Part shown: positions 55,219 to 63,481 of the stretch, piece after piece
How positions within the stretch are numbered: the first letter of the stretch is position 1
Layout: each line of letters starts with the position of its first letter
NCBI GenBank assembly: GCA_963793105.1
Contig: CAWBZB010000008.1
Coordinates: forward strand, 457,963-521,962
Direction of reading: 5' to 3'
Length of the DNA: 64,000 bases
Source of the DNA: UBA10649 sp963793105
GTDB lineage: Bacteria > Actinomycetota > Actinomycetes > S36-B12
The notes under the pieces: model-generated
The model's input: only the letters and a program-made list of their open reading frames with translations
What the model was told of the DNA's origin: nothing
The model's database searches: none
Position numbers and translations under genes: made by a program

Positions 55219-56082
55219 ATGGCGACCTCGCTCCGGCGAAAGGCGCGAACTGCGCTGGCCCCGGTACTCGGCCGGTTGAACGTCCGCGGGGCACGCCACC
55301 GGCACCGGTTCGCACCGGGGGCTCCGAATGCGCAGGACACCGTCGACATCTTCGCGGGGCAGTGGGTAACCGCCTTCCCGCCGGAGCTGGGTGTGGTCGC
55401 GGGACAGGTGAACCACTTCGACCCCGACGTCGATCCCCGCGTTCCGTGGGTGCAGTCGCAACTGCCCGATGGGCTCGCCGGCATGCGGGTCCTCGAGCTC
55501 GGGCCCTTCGAGGGGTACCAGACCGCCGTCCTGGAGTGGGCCGGCGCTTCCGTCGTGGCCGTCGAGGGCAGCGAGACCGCCTACCTGAAGTGCCTCGTGG
55601 TGAAGGAACTGCTGGACCTGCGCGCACATTTCCTCTACGGGGACATGCTGAAGTACCTCGAGGCTTCGGACGAGACCTTCGACATCGTCTGGGCGAGCGG
55701 CATCCTGTACCACCAGACCGACCCGATCGGCCTGCTGGAGCGCATCGCCGCGAAGTCGGGACGGGTGTTCCTGCACACGCACTACTTCGACGCCGACCAG
55801 CTGTCGGCGGAAGTGCGCGAGTCGCGCTTCGACGCGAAGCGGGACGTCATCGTGGAGTGGCATGGACGGGCCATCCGACTGCACTGCTACGACTACGCGG
55901 CGGACCCCACCACCAACGGGTTCGCCGGCGGGCCGCGTCCGTTCGCCCTGTGGATGGAGCGCGAGGACATCGAGTTCGTGCTGGCGGAGCTCGGCCTGAG
56001 CGAGATCACCTACGGAGTGGTGGATCCGACGAATCCGGCCGGACCGGGATTCTTCCTGCTGGCCACCACCCCCTCCGGCTGA
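55219..56082 (+). CDS. SAM-dependent methyltransferase
   Basis: A 287-residue class I methyltransferase. The SAM motif is VLELGPFEGYQT (about 90-101), then VVAVEGSETAYLKC, and the post-motif GILYHQTDPIGLLERI with a core of DIVWASG. The fold resembles TylF/CmoB-like or FkbM-distant families; the substrate is unknown. A GAGGAG site precedes the ATG at 55219 and a GTG codon directly before it. It is divergent from fhaA, with 171 bases between. Confidence 0.8.
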   Translation: MATSLRRKARTALAPVLGRLNVRGARHRHRFAPGAPNAQDTVDIFAGQWVTAFPPELGVVAGQVNHFDPDVDPRVPWVQSQLPDGLAGMRVLELGPFEGYQTAVLEWAGASVVAVEGSETAYLKCLVVKELLDLRAHFLYGDMLKYLEASDETFDIVWASGILYHQTDPIGLLERIAAKSGRVFLHTHYFDADQLSAEVRESRFDAKRDVIVEWHGRAIRLHCYDYAADPTTNGFAGGPRPFALWMEREDIEFVLAELGLSEITYGVVDPTNPAGPGFFLLATTPSG

Positions 56083-56153
56083 ACGGCAGTCCTGCGCGGA
56101 TCCGACGGCCGACCGAGCGGTACACTTCCCGTGCTCCGAAGTCGGGGCGTCAC

Positions 56154-56240
56154 GCGCGAGTGGCGGAATAGGCAGACGCGCACGGTTCAGGTCCGTGTGC
56201 CCGAAAGGGTGTGGGGGTTCAACTCCCCCCTCGCGCACCA
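56154..56240 (+). tRNA. tRNA-Leu (CAG), 3' CCA encoded
   Basis: Class II tRNA with a long variable arm. Acceptor GCGCGAG (56154-56160) pairs with CTCGCGC (56230-56236), discriminator A, then encoded CCA. The anticodon stem CACGG/CCGTG holds CAG at 56188-56190; the T-arm reads GGGGGTTCAACTCCCCC. Confidence 0.96.
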
Positions 56241-56243
56241 TCG

Positions 56244-56267
56244 ATCGCCCCCGGGAACGGGGGCGAT
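56244..56267 (+). terminator. Hairpin terminator after tRNA-Leu
   Basis: A perfect 9-bp stem, ATCGCCCCC with GGGGGCGAT, encloses a six-base loop and is followed by a short T-containing stretch. It lies four bases after the tRNA and should terminate it. Confidence 0.8.
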
Positions 56268-56304
56268 TCCGATTTCCCCCGCCTGACGGCCGAAGAGCCG
56301 TGCG

Positions 56305-57408
56305 TCAGGCGCGCAGCCGCCAGCGCTCCTCGCGCTGCGGCTCACCCATGGCCAGGCGGGCCGTGAGCTCCCCGATGACGGGGACGAACTTGAAGCCGTG
56401 CCCCGAGCACGGGGAGCAGACCACGAAAGGCCCTGCTCGATCGAGGATGAAGTGCGAATCCGCCGTCTCGGTGAACAGGCAGGTGACGCTCGTCATGCGG
56501 GACGTGTCTGCGCCGGGCAGCCATCGCTGCGCATAGGCGTAGGCGGCTGCGTCGACGGCGTCGTCGGGATCGAACGTACGGCTACCTGTCGTCACCTCGC
56601 GCACGGTGTCCTCGATGCCGAGCTTCACCCCCTCGCCGGGGGACTCCAGTCCGTAGGCACCGAATCCCAGCGCTGAGGAAGCCTGCTCGCCGGACCCGTG
56701 GTGCACGAACGACGGGAACGTGAAGCCCTCGCGGATGGCGAAGTGGACCGGCTGCTGCTGGGTCACGGTCAGCGCCGGCAGCGGCAGGACTCCCCCCGCC
56801 ACTTCCGGCAGCCAGGCGCCGGCTGCCAGGACCACGACGTCGGCCATCCACATGCGTCCCCCGGCATGGACCACTGCGCCGTCCCCGGACCGGGCGATCC
56901 TCTCCACCGGCGTCCGGTCGTGGAAGACGGCCCCGTGACTGACCGCGGTCCTGAGGGCAGCCACCAGGGTGCGCTCGGCGAACACCCGTCCCCCGTCCGG
57001 GGAGTAGAGGACGCTCTGGTCGAAGTTCATGCCGGGCCAGCGTTCGTGCGCCTGCTCGGGGGTCAGGCGGACGGCCCCCCACCCGGCCCCTGTCAGCGAT
57101 CGGTGGATCTCGTCGATGGCCAGGGGACTCCCGTGATCGAGCTGCCCGGTCTGCTCGAGCAGGAGCGCACCCGACTCGCTCTCGAGCTCGCGCCACAGCG
57201 GGATGGCCCGTCCGGCCAGCTGGGTGTAGAGGGGATCGCGGTAGGCCACCCGGAAGATGCGCGTCTGGCCGTGCGACGACCCCTGATGGTGGAGCCGCTC
57301 GAACTGCTCGAGGAGGACGACGCTTCGGCCACGGGCCGCCAGTCGCCAGGCAGTCGCCGCCCCCATCGCGCCGGCCCCGACCACCACCACGTCGACTCGC
57401 TCGGACAT
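56305..57408 (-). CDS. SolA-like FAD-dependent amine oxidase (sarcosine/N-methyltryptophan oxidase family)
   Basis: A 367-residue flavoenzyme. The FAD motif VVVVGAGAMGAATAWRLA is at 7-24, LEQF at 33-36 binds the ribose, and the C-terminal block GHGFKFVPVIGEL closes the flavin pocket. Cys310 (SVTCLFTETAD) aligns with the Cys that covalently binds FAD in monomeric sarcosine oxidase (Cys315) and MTOX (Cys308). It should oxidise a secondary amine and make hydrogen peroxide. A -10-like TAGTCT ends six bases before the ATG, suggesting a leaderless transcript. It diverges from the heliorhodopsin gene. Confidence 0.85.
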   Translation of the reverse strand: MSERVDVVVVGAGAMGAATAWRLAARGRSVVLLEQFERLHHQGSSHGQTRIFRVAYRDPLYTQLAGRAIPLWRELESESGALLLEQTGQLDHGSPLAIDEIHRSLTGAGWGAVRLTPEQAHERWPGMNFDQSVLYSPDGGRVFAERTLVAALRTAVSHGAVFHDRTPVERIARSGDGAVVHAGGRMWMADVVVLAAGAWLPEVAGGVLPLPALTVTQQQPVHFAIREGFTFPSFVHHGSGEQASSALGFGAYGLESPGEGVKLGIEDTVREVTTGSRTFDPDDAVDAAAYAYAQRWLPGADTSRMTSVTCLFTETADSHFILDRAGPFVVCSPCSGHGFKFVPVIGELTARLAMGEPQREERWRLRA

Positions 57409-57414
57409 GGACGC

Positions 57415-57420
57415 AGACTA
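57415..57420 (-). promoter_or_regulatory. -10 element for leaderless SolA-like mRNA
   Basis: On the minus strand TAGTCT ends six bases before the ATG at 57408, with no ribosome site. Confidence 0.5.
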
Positions 57421-57498
57421 GGCCGGATTCCGCCGCACGGGAGGTGGGCAGGCACGGGCCGACTCGCGAGTCGCCTGCCGACGTGCCACGATCGCAGC

Positions 57499-58299
57499 AT
57501 GACCTCGCCCGCGCCCTCAGCAGCCACCACCGCCGACCTCGAGCCGCGCCTGCGGCGACTCCGTTCTCTCAACGTGATCGCCGGTTTCGCGCACCTCGTG
57601 CAACTGGTGCTGATCCTGGTCCTGGCGAACGACTTCACGCTGCCGGTCACGGCTGCCTACGTCTTCGGCCCGCCCGGGACCCCTGCGGCGGAACCCGTCG
57701 TCCTCTTCGACTCGTCCATTGCGCTGGGCGTCGCGATCTTCTTCGCACTGTCGGCCTTCTTCCACTTCCTGGTGGCGAGCCCGCTGTTCTACCGGCGCTA
57801 CGCGGCGGGGCTCGTGGCGCAGCACAACTACTTCCGATGGGTGGAGTACTCGATCAGCTCGTCCGTGATGATCGTGCTCATCGCCCAGATCGTCGGGATC
57901 AGCGACGTCGCCGCACTGATCGCGATCTTCGGCGTGAACGCCTCGATGATCCTGTTCGGCTGGCTGCAGGAGAAGTACGAGACGCCCGGTGAAGGCGGTT
58001 GGCTGCCCTTCATCTTCGGCTGCATCGCCGGCATCGTGCCGTGGCTCATCGTGGTGATCTGGGTCATCGCGCCCGGTGCTCAGTCCGACGTCGCGGTGCC
58101 AGGCTTCGTGTACGGGATCATCGTCTCGCTCTTCATCTTCTTCAACATCTTCGCGCTGGTGCAGTGGCTGCAGTACAAGCGCGTCGGCAAGTGGGCCGAC
58201 TACCTGCGCGGAGAGCGGAGCTACATCGTGCTGAGCCTGGTCGCCAAGTCGGCGCTGGCGTGGCAGATCTTCTCCGGAACCCTCGTTCCGGCCGGGTAG
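57499..58299 (+). CDS. Heliorhodopsin
   Basis: A 266-residue seven-helix retinal protein. Helices lie near 24-43, 71-94, 112-135, 138-156, 168-192, 201-222 and 240-262. Numbered against heliorhodopsin 48C12 (offset of nine): the retinal Lys is K250 (K241) in SLVAKSALAWQ, the counterion is E116 (E107) in RWVEYSISSS, the Schiff-base partner is S246 (S237), and the two pocket histidines are H32 (H23) and H89 (H80). All are present. Conserved GVNASMILFGWLQEKYE and CIAGIVPW also match. The known orientation is N-terminus inside. It stands as a single-gene unit, divergent from the SolA-like gene and convergent with the amidotransferase. No retinal synthesis gene is in the window. The role is light sensing or signalling rather than a proven pump (family knowledge). 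Confidence 0.95.
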   Translation: MTSPAPSAATTADLEPRLRRLRSLNVIAGFAHLVQLVLILVLANDFTLPVTAAYVFGPPGTPAAEPVVLFDSSIALGVAIFFALSAFFHFLVASPLFYRRYAAGLVAQHNYFRWVEYSISSSVMIVLIAQIVGISDVAALIAIFGVNASMILFGWLQEKYETPGEGGWLPFIFGCIAGIVPWLIVVIWVIAPGAQSDVAVPGFVYGIIVSLFIFFNIFALVQWLQYKRVGKWADYLRGERSYIVLSLVAKSALAWQIFSGTLVPAG

Positions 58300-58309
58300 G
58301 GCTGCGGGG

Positions 58310-58969
58310 CTAACTGGCGAGCAGGTCCGTCAGTATTCCGGCGAGGAACCGGCGGGCTCGGTCCTCGTTCGCGGCGGAGTCGGCGCGGAGGGCCTCGACG
58401 ACCGGGGCGTACTCCTCCGGTGCGGAACCGAGCGCCAGCGACATGCGCAGGAACGAATCAGCGTCCACCTCGACGTGCGGCTGGATCCCCCAGGCTCGCC
58501 CGGTCTGGAAGACGAGGTCTGCGTGGTCCAGCGTCGCGGTGGTCGAGGCGGAGGGGGCGGTGCGGATGCCGTCGTTGTGCCAGACGGTCCAGGGGCCGAC
58601 GACATCGGGCATGTCAGGCGAGGGCGCGTCGAGCGGGACGTAGCCGTGGAATGGGGTCGACAGCCGCGCCACCTCGCCGCCGGAGGCGCGGGCGAGGACC
58701 TGCGCGCCGAAGCACAGCCCGAGGTAGGGACGCCCCGCCCACACCCAGTGCCGGACGAGATCGACCTCCGCGACGCTCGCGGGCTCGGCGTATCCGGTGG
58801 CCACGGACCATGGCGAACCCATGCCGATCAACAGGTCGGCGACGGGAAGCGGCCGCGGGTCCTCGCGGTAGCTGCGCGTGATCGTGATGCCGTGGGACTC
58901 GAGCACGGCCTCGAGGTGACCGAGCTCATGAGCGACCCAGTCATGCGACAGGACTACGGCCCGAGGCAC
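58310..58969 (-). CDS. Class I glutamine amidotransferase-like protein
   Basis: A 219-residue stand-alone GATase (GuaA-like). The nucleophile is C86 in YLGLCFGAQ and the His sits in GIQPHVEVD; the fold blocks LLIGMGSPWSV and GPWTVWHNDG match the family of uncharacterised GMP-synthase-like amidotransferases. It should release ammonia from glutamine for an unknown acceptor. It starts two bases after the META protein on the same strand. Its 3' end is 10 bases from the heliorhodopsin stop (convergent). Confidence 0.82.
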   Translation of the reverse strand: MPRAVVLSHDWVAHELGHLEAVLESHGITITRSYREDPRPLPVADLLIGMGSPWSVATGYAEPASVAEVDLVRHWVWAGRPYLGLCFGAQVLARASGGEVARLSTPFHGYVPLDAPSPDMPDVVGPWTVWHNDGIRTAPSASTTATLDHADLVFQTGRAWGIQPHVEVDADSFLRMSLALGSAPEEYAPVVEALRADSAANEDRARRFLAGILTDLLAS

Positions 58970-58971
58970 CC

Positions 58972-59376
58972 TCAGTTGGCGCGGTAGACGGTCACGTCCT
59001 TGGGGGTGAACAGGCGCAGCCTCGTTGCCGTGGCCCGGAACGCGACCGAGGACTGGAGCTTGTTCAGGAAGACCGCCTCCGCGTCCATGATCGGCTGCGG
59101 ACAGGCGCGGAGGGTGGTGGCCAGGGGCCCGATCGTCATGCGGTCGCCCTTCGTCGTGTATCCGCCGGTGAAGCGGTTGCAGCCCGCGTCGCCGTAGACC
59201 CGACCCTTGTCATCGAAGGTGACGGTCTGGGTCACGCCGAGGGTGCGCGTGCGCCAGTCACCGACCGGGCTGCGCAGGGACGATCCGGTGTCGCCTGCGA
59301 GTGCAGGTCCGGCACCGGTGACCAGCAGGCCGACGGTCAGGGTGAAGGCGAGCAGGGTGACACGCGCGCGGTTCAT
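58972..59376 (-). CDS. Secreted META-domain protein (HslJ-like)
   Basis: A 134-residue protein with a signal peptide of about 27 residues (LTVGLLVTGAGPALAGD) and one META domain: AGCNRFTGGYTTKGDRMTIGPLATTLRACPQP. META proteins are small secreted or lipoprotein factors linked to envelope or novobiocin-type stress in E. coli (HslJ); no enzymatic role is known. No lipobox Cys is visible, so it is probably secreted. It heads a two-gene unit with the GATase. Confidence 0.8.
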   Translation of the reverse strand: MNRARVTLLAFTLTVGLLVTGAGPALAGDTGSSLRSPVGDWRTRTLGVTQTVTFDDKGRVYGDAGCNRFTGGYTTKGDRMTIGPLATTLRACPQPIMDAEAVFLNKLQSSVAFRATATRLRLFTPKDVTVYRAN

Positions 59377-59535
59377 GGAGTCCGTCCCTCGCTAGGTGGT
59401 GGTGAGACCTTACGTCAGTCCGGGCGGGCATCGGGTGAGTTCGCGAGGAGGTTCTGACGTCCCGGGCGCTCGACGGATGGACCTCTAGCATGGGCGGAAC
59501 GGTGCTGACCTGCCGAGGCGGATGGGGTGGTGTGC

Positions 59536-60393
59536 ATGGCAGACGAGGCGGACGAGCCCGCCGCGTCGGCCGCGTCCGCCGACGGTGTCCATCCGGACGA
59601 TCTTGCGGCCCTGTCGCGTCAGGCCGGCGACGTGTACGTGAAGGTCGGCGAGGACGGTGTGTGCCAGTGGTCCTCGAACGGTTCCGTGCGTGCCGGTTCC
59701 GACCTCACCGACGCCTTCGCAGCAGACGACGAGCCCCTGCTCGCAACACTCCTGGTCCCAACGGTGGCCGGACCCGTCATGGTGCGCGTGCGCGAGGAGG
59801 GCGAATCCGTGCGGTGGGTGTCCGCGTCGTGCGCGCCCCGCACCGGTGGCGGCGGCTGGATCCTTCAGCTCCGGGACGCACACACCCTCGATCCCACCGC
59901 CCACTCTTCCGGCGAATCCCAGCAACCGGATCGAGAGCAGGCACTCAACGAGGTCGCGTGGCTGCTCTCCGCCACACCTCGAACGGGCAAGGAGATCGCC
60001 GTCGCCGTCTGTGACCTCGACGACTTCACGTTCGTGAACGAGGACCACGGACGTGAGGCCGGGGACGAGATCGTGAGGATCGTGCACGGGCGAATCTCCG
60101 ACGCACTCCGGTCGGGAGACCTGGTCGCGCGACTCGAGGAGGACCAGTTCCTCGTCGTGCTGCGAGGCGTGCATCACCTGCGCGGGGCCATCAGGGTCGC
60201 GAACAAGATCCGCGCCGCAGCCGAAGATCCCATCGCCATGCCGTTCGGTGAGATCGTCCAGACGATCAGCGTCGGGGTGACGCTCATCAGCCGCGGAGAG
60301 AGCGTCGACTCCATCCTCGAACGAGCGGAGGGGGCGATGTCCATGGCGAAGGACGCCGGCCGCAACACCGTGATCTCGAGCCCGCCGATCTAG
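59536..60393 (+). CDS. GGDEF-fold protein with degenerate active site
   Basis: A 285-residue cytoplasmic protein. Residues about 25-110 look like a small sensor domain with PAS-like strands (DVYVKVGEDGVCQWSSNG, VRWVSASCAPR). Residues 145-285 form a GGDEF domain (VAVCDLDDFTFVNEDHG...AGDEIVRIV), but the signature is E201-E-D-Q-F205 instead of GG[D/E]EF and no RxxD inhibitory site is seen. The SIGVT-like SVGVTLISRG block is present. It is probably inactive, perhaps a GTP or c-di-GMP binding module. The ATG at 59536 is chosen over a GTG three codons upstream. Confidence 0.78.
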   Translation: MADEADEPAASAASADGVHPDDLAALSRQAGDVYVKVGEDGVCQWSSNGSVRAGSDLTDAFAADDEPLLATLLVPTVAGPVMVRVREEGESVRWVSASCAPRTGGGGWILQLRDAHTLDPTAHSSGESQQPDREQALNEVAWLLSATPRTGKEIAVAVCDLDDFTFVNEDHGREAGDEIVRIVHGRISDALRSGDLVARLEEDQFLVVLRGVHHLRGAIRVANKIRAAAEDPIAMPFGEIVQTISVGVTLISRGESVDSILERAEGAMSMAKDAGRNTVISSPPI

Positions 60394-60438
60394 CTGCCTC
60401 GTGTCGCGAACCGGAGTGCCGACCTACCCTCGCCCACG

Positions 60439-60444
60439 TAGTTT
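60439..60444 (+). promoter_or_regulatory. -10 element for leaderless ada-like mRNA
   Basis: TAGTTT ends six bases before the ATG at 60451 with no ribosome site, so the transcript is probably leaderless. Confidence 0.5.
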
Positions 60445-60450
60445 CAGGCC

Positions 60451-61263
60451 ATGACATCACCGCGTTCCCGCGTGTCCGAGGCATGCGAGGTCATGACGGC
60501 CGCGGGCGGTCCGATTCCGGTCGGGGAGCTCGCCGGCCAACTGGACTGCAGCGTGCGACAGCTGCAGCGAGACTTCGCCGACGTGCTGGGAGTCACTCCC
60601 CGCCAGTTCGGTCAGGCGGTCCGGACCGAGCGCACGCGGTCGGCTCTTCGCACCTCCGAATCCGTGCTGGGTGCCGCATTCGACGCGGGCTACGGATCGG
60701 TACGCGCGTTCTACGAGGAGACGGCTCGTCGGCTGGGCATGACACCGTCCCAGTACGTCGCCGGAGCTCCGGAGCAGCTGCTCGTGTGGTCTTCGACATC
60801 GTCGGCGGTGGGCGACATCGTGGCGGTGGCCACGCCGCGGGGGCTGGCCGCCGTGCGGATCGGTCGGAGCGACGAGCTCGAGGTCGAGATTCGACGGGAG
60901 TTCCGTCAGGCCCGACTGGAGCGGGACGACGCTGCGATGAGCGACGTGATGGCTGCGCTCCGCACCCTGGCCCAGGGTGAACGTGCACCGGATCTGCCCG
61001 TCGACGTGCGTGGCACCGCCTTCCAGGCTCGGGTCTGGAGTGCCCTGCAGGAGATCCCCGGCGGCCAGACCCGGACGTATGCCGATGTCGCCGCGGCAAT
61101 CGGCAGCCCGTCGTCGGTGCGGGCGGTGGCCGGCGCCTGCGCCGGCAACAAGGTCGCGCTCGCCATTCCCTGCCATCGCGTGATCCGCTCCGACGGGGAC
61201 CTGGCCGGATACCGGTGGGGACTGGCGGTCAAGGCGTCGCTGCTCGCCAGCGAGAGCGTGTGA
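60451..61263 (+). CDS. AraC-type DNA-binding domain fused to O6-methylguanine-DNA methyltransferase
   Basis: A 270-residue protein. Residues about 1-100 hold an AraC helix-turn-helix pair (LAGQLDCSVRQLQRDFADVLGVTPRQF; AAFDAGYGSVRAFYEETARRLGMTPSQY). Residues about 105-270 hold the MGMT domain with the Cys acceptor C241 in IPCHRV and the asparagine hinge (GNKVALAIPCHRVI, QARVWSALQEIPGG). The layout is that of Ada without its N-terminal zinc methyl-phosphotriester domain. It repairs O6-alkylguanine and may sense its own methylation, so induction logic probably differs from Ada. Its last codon overlaps the next gene's probable GTG. Confidence 0.88.
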   Translation: MTSPRSRVSEACEVMTAAGGPIPVGELAGQLDCSVRQLQRDFADVLGVTPRQFGQAVRTERTRSALRTSESVLGAAFDAGYGSVRAFYEETARRLGMTPSQYVAGAPEQLLVWSSTSSAVGDIVAVATPRGLAAVRIGRSDELEVEIRREFRQARLERDDAAMSDVMAALRTLAQGERAPDLPVDVRGTAFQARVWSALQEIPGGQTRTYADVAAAIGSPSSVRAVAGACAGNKVALAIPCHRVIRSDGDLAGYRWGLAVKASLLASESV

Positions 61264-61299
61264 GCGCGTCTGCGCGTTCCTGGCTCCCCTCGTACCTCG

Positions 61300-62166
61300 T
61301 TGCTCGCCCTGATCTGGGGGAACTCGTTCGTCTTCATCAAGGTCGGGCTGGATTCGCTGACGCCCGCCGGCGTCGTTCTCAGCCGCCTGGCGCTGGGCAT
61401 GGTCACGATGCTCGTCGTCAGCGTCGTGATGCGCTCGCCACTGCCGCCTCGACGACTCTGGTGGCCGTTGTTCGTGGCGGCCGGTCTCATGACCAGCGGC
61501 CCCTGGCTGCTCTTCTCGATCAGTGAGCAGTACATCTCGTCCGCGCTGGCAGGCATCATCAACGGGGCGACGCCCCTGATGACCCTGGTGGTCATCCTCG
61601 CCGCGTTCCCGGAGGAGAGTCCCACTCGTCAGCGCATCGTCGGGCTGGTCATCGGCTTCTCCGGCGTCCTGTTCGTCGTCGGCGTCTGGCAGGGGCTGGG
61701 GGCCTCCACCTGGCTTGGCGTCGGCGCGGCCGTGCTCGCGGTCACCGCCTACGGAATCTCGTTCCCGTACGTGCGCCGTCATCTCGTGAACGGGTCGGGG
61801 GCGATGGGGCCCATGACCTTTGCGACGGGCCTCATGATCCTGGGCACGATCCAGATCGCGCCGGTGGTGCTGCTCACGGGCTACACGCAGGCACCCGTCA
61901 CCACGTCCGTGGTGCTGGCGATGCTGGCGCTCGGTGTACTCGGCAGCGGGATCGCGTACATCCTGAACTACGTCGTCATCCGTCGCTCGGACGCGACGAC
62001 CGCCAGCACGGTGACCTACGTGATCACCCTCGTGGCGGTCGTGGCCGGCGCACTGATCCTGGGCGAGCACATCACGTGGAACCAGCCGGTCGGCGCTGCG
62101 CTGGTGATCCTGGGCGCGGCGATAGCCCAGGGCCTGGTCCGCCTGCCTCGATTCGCCCGACGGTGA
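61300..62166 (+). CDS. EamA/DMT-family transporter (N-terminus frameshifted)
   Basis: A 288-residue drug/metabolite transporter in this frame, with two EamA repeats of five helices (LIWGNSFVFIKVGLDSLTPAGVVLSRLALG; then GSGIAYILNYVVIRRSDATTASTVTYVITLVAVVAGALILGEHITWNQPVGAALVILG). Upstream, a GTG at 61260 overlapping the ada-like stop reads SASARSWLPSYL and joins this protein if one T is removed from CTCGTTGCTC, giving 301 residues and a complete first helix. As written, translation would need the TTG at 61300. The substrate is unknown. Confidence 0.8.
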   Translation: MLALIWGNSFVFIKVGLDSLTPAGVVLSRLALGMVTMLVVSVVMRSPLPPRRLWWPLFVAAGLMTSGPWLLFSISEQYISSALAGIINGATPLMTLVVILAAFPEESPTRQRIVGLVIGFSGVLFVVGVWQGLGASTWLGVGAAVLAVTAYGISFPYVRRHLVNGSGAMGPMTFATGLMILGTIQIAPVVLLTGYTQAPVTTSVVLAMLALGVLGSGIAYILNYVVIRRSDATTASTVTYVITLVAVVAGALILGEHITWNQPVGAALVILGAAIAQGLVRLPRFARR

Positions 62167-62190
62167 CCGAGCGAGGACAATAGGCGAGCC

Positions 62191-63453
62191 ATGACCGCCG
62201 CTCTCGATACCGACGTCCTCATCGTCGGTGCCGGCCCCGCTGGGGCGTCGACGGGGGCGTGGGCCGCCCGGAACGGGCTGGATGTCCTGCTGGTGGACGC
62301 CGAGACATTTCCCCGGGACAAGCCGTGCGGTGACGGCCTCACCCCTCGAGCGATCGCCGAGCTCGACCAGCTCGGGCTGAGCGACTGGCTCAGTGGCCGG
62401 GCGAAGAACTGGGGACTGCGGGCGGCCGGGTTCGGACAGGAGCTGTACCTGCCCTGGCCCGGTGGATCTCTGCCCCGCCACGGCGGCGCCGCGCCCCGGC
62501 TCGAGCTGGACACGGCGATCCGGCAGGTCGCGCTTGACGCGGGCGTCGAGGCCCTGGAGGGCTATCGCGCCGTCGACGTGCGATTCGAGGGCGGACAGGT
62601 GCGCGGGGTCACGTTCGCGACCGGCGCGGGTCGTGCCGCACCCCGCAGGGAGATCACCTGTCGGCGCCTGGTGGTCGCGGACGGCGCACGATCGCAGTTG
62701 GGTCGGCTGCTGGGCCGCACGTGGCATCGCAGTACGGCCTACGGGGTCGCTGCCCGCGCGTACATCAAGTCCCACCGCAGCGACGACCCCTGGATCTCGT
62801 CCCACCTCGAACTGCGCGGTGAGCAGGACGAGCTGCTGTCCGGGTACGGATGGGTGTTCCCGCTCGGCGACGGGGAGGTCAACGTCGGTGTCGGGACCCT
62901 GGCGACGGACCGGCACCCGGCGGACGTCAACCTGCGCGGCCTGCTCAGCCACTACGCGGAGAGCCAGCGCGAGTCATGGCAGTTCGAGGGTGAGGTTCGG
63001 GCCCCGTGGTCGGCGTTGCTGCCGATGGGTGGCGCGGTCAGCGCAGTCGCGGGGCCGAACTGGCTCCTGGTCGGCGACGCGGCCGGCTGCGTCAATCCGC
63101 TGAACGGCGAGGGAATCGACTACGGGCTGGAGACCGGCCACCTGGCCGCCCAGCTGCTGACCGACACGATCCCGAACTCCAGCCTTGCGTACGAGCGGCA
63201 GTGGGCGCCGCTGCTCCGTCAGCGCTACGGGACGGCGTTCTCTATCGCCCGCCGCCTCGCCGGGTTACTCACCGTTCCGGGCCTGCTGCCGACGCTGGGG
63301 CCCGTCGGAATGCGGTCCCGGGCCCTCATGACGGTGGCCCTTCGGGTCATGGGCAACCTGGTCACTCCTGAGGACGCCGACGCGGTGGCGCGGCTGTGGC
63401 GGGTGGCCGGCCGGACCAGCATGCGCTTCGACGACCGCCCCCCGTTCAGCTAG
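62191..63453 (+). CDS. Geranylgeranyl reductase-family FAD oxidoreductase
   Basis: A 420-residue flavoprotein of the geranylgeranyl/archaeol reductase and MenJ group. The Rossmann motif is VLIVGAGPAGASTGAWAAR (about 9-27), then DAETFPRDKPCGDGLTPRAI, and the FAD-closing LLVGDAAGCVNPLNGEGIDYGLETGHLAA. Such enzymes saturate polyprenyl chains; actinobacterial MenJ reduces one isoprene of menaquinone. The gene could instead act on another isoprenoid. It starts 24 bases after the transporter stop. Confidence 0.87.
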   Translation: MTAALDTDVLIVGAGPAGASTGAWAARNGLDVLLVDAETFPRDKPCGDGLTPRAIAELDQLGLSDWLSGRAKNWGLRAAGFGQELYLPWPGGSLPRHGGAAPRLELDTAIRQVALDAGVEALEGYRAVDVRFEGGQVRGVTFATGAGRAAPRREITCRRLVVADGARSQLGRLLGRTWHRSTAYGVAARAYIKSHRSDDPWISSHLELRGEQDELLSGYGWVFPLGDGEVNVGVGTLATDRHPADVNLRGLLSHYAESQRESWQFEGEVRAPWSALLPMGGAVSAVAGPNWLLVGDAAGCVNPLNGEGIDYGLETGHLAAQLLTDTIPNSSLAYERQWAPLLRQRYGTAFSIARRLAGLLTVPGLLPTLGPVGMRSRALMTVALRVMGNLVTPEDADAVARLWRVAGRTSMRFDDRPPFS

Positions 63454-63481
63454 CCGGACCTCTCGCCCCGCCCCGTCCCTT

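Noticed and set aside
55048..56241. N-terminal extension of fhaA through the methyltransferase and tRNA-Leu
   Set aside because: The frame crosses a tRNA and an opposing gene; the FhaA family start and a GGAGG site lie at 55047.
60457..62952. 831-codon open frame opposite the ada-like, EamA and reductase genes
   Set aside because: Spans three unrelated genes on the other strand and has repeat-free but featureless, Arg/His/Gln-rich composition.
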